This document shows, piece after piece, positions 5,925-6,979 of a DNA stretch of 6,979 nucleotides; within the stretch, counting starts at the first letter, position 1, and each line of letters opens with the position of its first letter. Under the pieces are notes generated by a model. The model was not told the origin of the DNA. It was given only the letters and a program-made list of their open reading frames with translations, and searched no databases. Location: contig CAJXXJ010000199.1 of NCBI GenBank assembly GCA_913062745.1, forward strand, positions 1-6,979, written 5' to 3'. The DNA comes from an uncultured Phaeodactylibacter sp. (GTDB taxonomy: Bacteria > Bacteroidota > Bacteroidia > Chitinophagales > Saprospiraceae). The position numbers were made by a program, and so were the translations under genes.

Positions 5925-6863
5925 TTATTTTTTATTGAGTGCCCAGTCGTATTCCAGGTACGCAACCGGAGTTTCATCGGTGATTTGATCCGGGAAGTAC
6001 TGTTGTAAATACCGATTTATATCGCCAAAATCAGACTGATACCAGTCGAAAATTTTGGAAATCCGGGCTTTGTCCGCAGAGATTTTGTTGTAGCGAGGGT
6101 CGTTGAGGAAGTCACGGGTAAGCCTTGTTAGCATCTTTTCCAGGCGGCCGGCGGTAAAGGCCTGTGATGCCAGGGGCGGGCAGGAGCGGGCGGCGCAGTT
6201 GACTGCGAAGTGGATGCGGGGCTCTTCGAATTCCTGCCGGATGATGTCGTGTTCTATGTTGTTCAGGGAGTATTGCTGCCCTCCAATCTGAATCCATTTT
6301 TGGTCCCAGGGTTTGCCACCGTATATATCCCGAATGCTGTTGACGGGGTAGTGCTGCAGAATGAGCTCCACGGTGAATGCATTATAGGCATTGATCCAGT
6401 AGGCGAGCCGCTCGTCCCGGCTCCAGGTATCGGAAGGCGGGTTTTCCGAAAGGGCGTCAAGGTAGCGCGAAAGTTGGTCCCGTTCAGATTGCAACCCCTG
6501 GTAGTCAACCCCTCCGGAATCGCCGACGTATTTGCGCAGTAGCTCATCCCATATTTCATGGCTGGGCGGCCCGGCTGCGTGCGCGACCTCCGGCTCTGGC
6601 GCTTTCGTTACAGTTGTTTGAGCGGCATTTTTAGTTTTTGTCGCTTGTCCGACGGATTTTTTTTCCGGCAAGGGCGGTTTGGGGGCCGGATCAGCGGTTG
6701 GGGTGTCCGTTTGGGGAAGAGGGGCCGGCGCCGGATCGTCTGGAACAACTGCGGTTGGTTTTATGTCATTTTCAGTTGTATGCTCTTTACCGGCAGGTTC
6801 GGCGCAGGAAAAGCTGATCAGGGCAAAGCAGAAAATCAGCAAAGGGGAAAGGAGATTGCTCAT
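5925..6863 (-). CDS. DUF547 domain lipoprotein, 312 residues
   Basis: The function is unknown. The product is predicted to be a membrane-anchored exported lipoprotein. Residues 1-19 form a short hydrophobic signal peptide ending ISFS before C20, the likely lipidated cysteine. Residues 21-100 are a low-complexity linker rich in Pro, Ala, Thr and Lys. The DUF547 domain spans about 103-265, with conserved YWINAYNAF (155-163), a Cys/His motif H218-F-A-V-N-C223-A-A-R-S-C228-PP, and the family-typical tail YDWALN (305-310). The length is normal for the family, and the domain looks complete. The frame stays open upstream to a GTG at 6977, but the ATG at 6863 places the lipoprotein signal correctly at the N-terminus, so it is preferred. 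No Shine-Dalgarno sequence is seen. The residue after C20 is Ala, and no acidic surface-export stretch follows directly, so a periplasm-facing location is more likely than a surface one (inference). A terminator follows directly. Confidence 0.9.
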   Translation of the reverse strand: MSNLLSPLLIFCFALISFSCAEPAGKEHTTENDIKPTAVVPDDPAPAPLPQTDTPTADPAPKPPLPEKKSVGQATKTKNAAQTTVTKAPEPEVAHAAGPPSHEIWDELLRKYVGDSGGVDYQGLQSERDQLSRYLDALSENPPSDTWSRDERLAYWINAYNAFTVELILQHYPVNSIRDIYGGKPWDQKWIQIGGQQYSLNNIEHDIIRQEFEEPRIHFAVNCAARSCPPLASQAFTAGRLEKMLTRLTRDFLNDPRYNKISADKARISKIFDWYQSDFGDINRYLQQYFPDQITDETPVAYLEYDWALNKK

Positions 6864-6891
6864 ACGGGCTTGGTTTGGTTCGCCTAAGAAA

Positions 6892-6922
6892 CAAAGCAGC
6901 CTGTGGTGGAGTTGGGCGGAAA
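6892..6922 (-). promoter_or_regulatory. Weak candidate promoter for the DUF547 gene
   Basis: On the minus strand TTTC (6922-6919) is followed 19 bases later by CTGCTTTG (6899-6892), which matches the Bacteroidota TAnnTTTG box except at the first two bases. Transcription would start near 6885, about 20 bases before the ATG at 6863. That agrees with the short start chosen for the gene. The match is poor and the call is tentative. Nothing else was recognised between 6864 and the window end. Confidence 0.2.
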
Positions 6923-6979
6923 GCAGTGCAGAAGTAGCGATGCGGACAAATGAGGAGGCGTGCGTGCCTGTAATCACGG

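Noticed and set aside
6558..6887. A 109-codon plus-strand frame opposite the lipoprotein gene
   Set aside because: It is antisense to the linker and signal region of the DUF547 gene, and its odd composition (rich in Gly, Arg and Phe) is as expected from the complementary strand.
6864..6977. Upstream GTG start at 6977 for the DUF547 lipoprotein
   Set aside because: It would bury the lipoprotein signal peptide behind 38 residues. The ATG at 6863 gives a standard signal peptide and lipobox.

Overview
The window looks like part of a chromosome from a GC-rich member of the Bacteroidota, most plausibly a Lewinella/Saprospiria-type marine or freshwater bacterium. This is an inference from three things: a very large secreted protein built from Bacteroidota-style Ig-like repeats with a SprB-like module, the lack of Shine-Dalgarno sequences before the starts, and promoter-like boxes resembling the Bacteroidota TTTG / TAnnTTTG pattern. 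No rRNA, tRNA, insertion sequence, phage gene or CRISPR array was seen.

Both real genes lie on the minus strand. Reading in the direction of transcription, positions 6863-5925 encode a 312-residue DUF547 lipoprotein, closed by a strong rho-independent terminator (5861-5910). A 357-base AT-rich gap (5568-5924) follows. It holds a candidate promoter, a perfect 15-base palindrome overlapping the promoter's upstream box, and a leader that itself ends in a terminator-like hairpin about 45 bases before the next start codon. From 5567 to the window edge runs one uninterrupted reading frame of 1855 codons. It encodes the N-terminal part of a giant cell-surface or secreted protein whose C-terminus is outside the window.

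The giant protein is organised as a signal peptide, an unrecognised N-terminal domain, one SprB-like module, eleven tandem Ig-like repeats of about 84 residues, and then composite repeats of about 165 residues (a glycine-rich Ig-like half plus an FN3-like half) that are still running at the edge. The Ig-like array has a hidden higher-order structure. Repeats 3-4-5 and 6-7-8 form two 251-residue super-units of exactly equal length with the same spacing pattern. They are about 50% identical, whereas a neighbouring pair compared as a control is about 23% identical.

The two genes appear to be transcribed separately, because a strong terminator lies between them, and nothing ties their functions together beyond both being exported. 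The giant protein is best read as a type IX secretion substrate or adhesin, but the C-terminal sorting domain that would prove this is not in view. I see no clear evidence of a wholly new biological system. The most notable signals are the super-repeat and the leader/attenuator arrangement in front of the giant gene.
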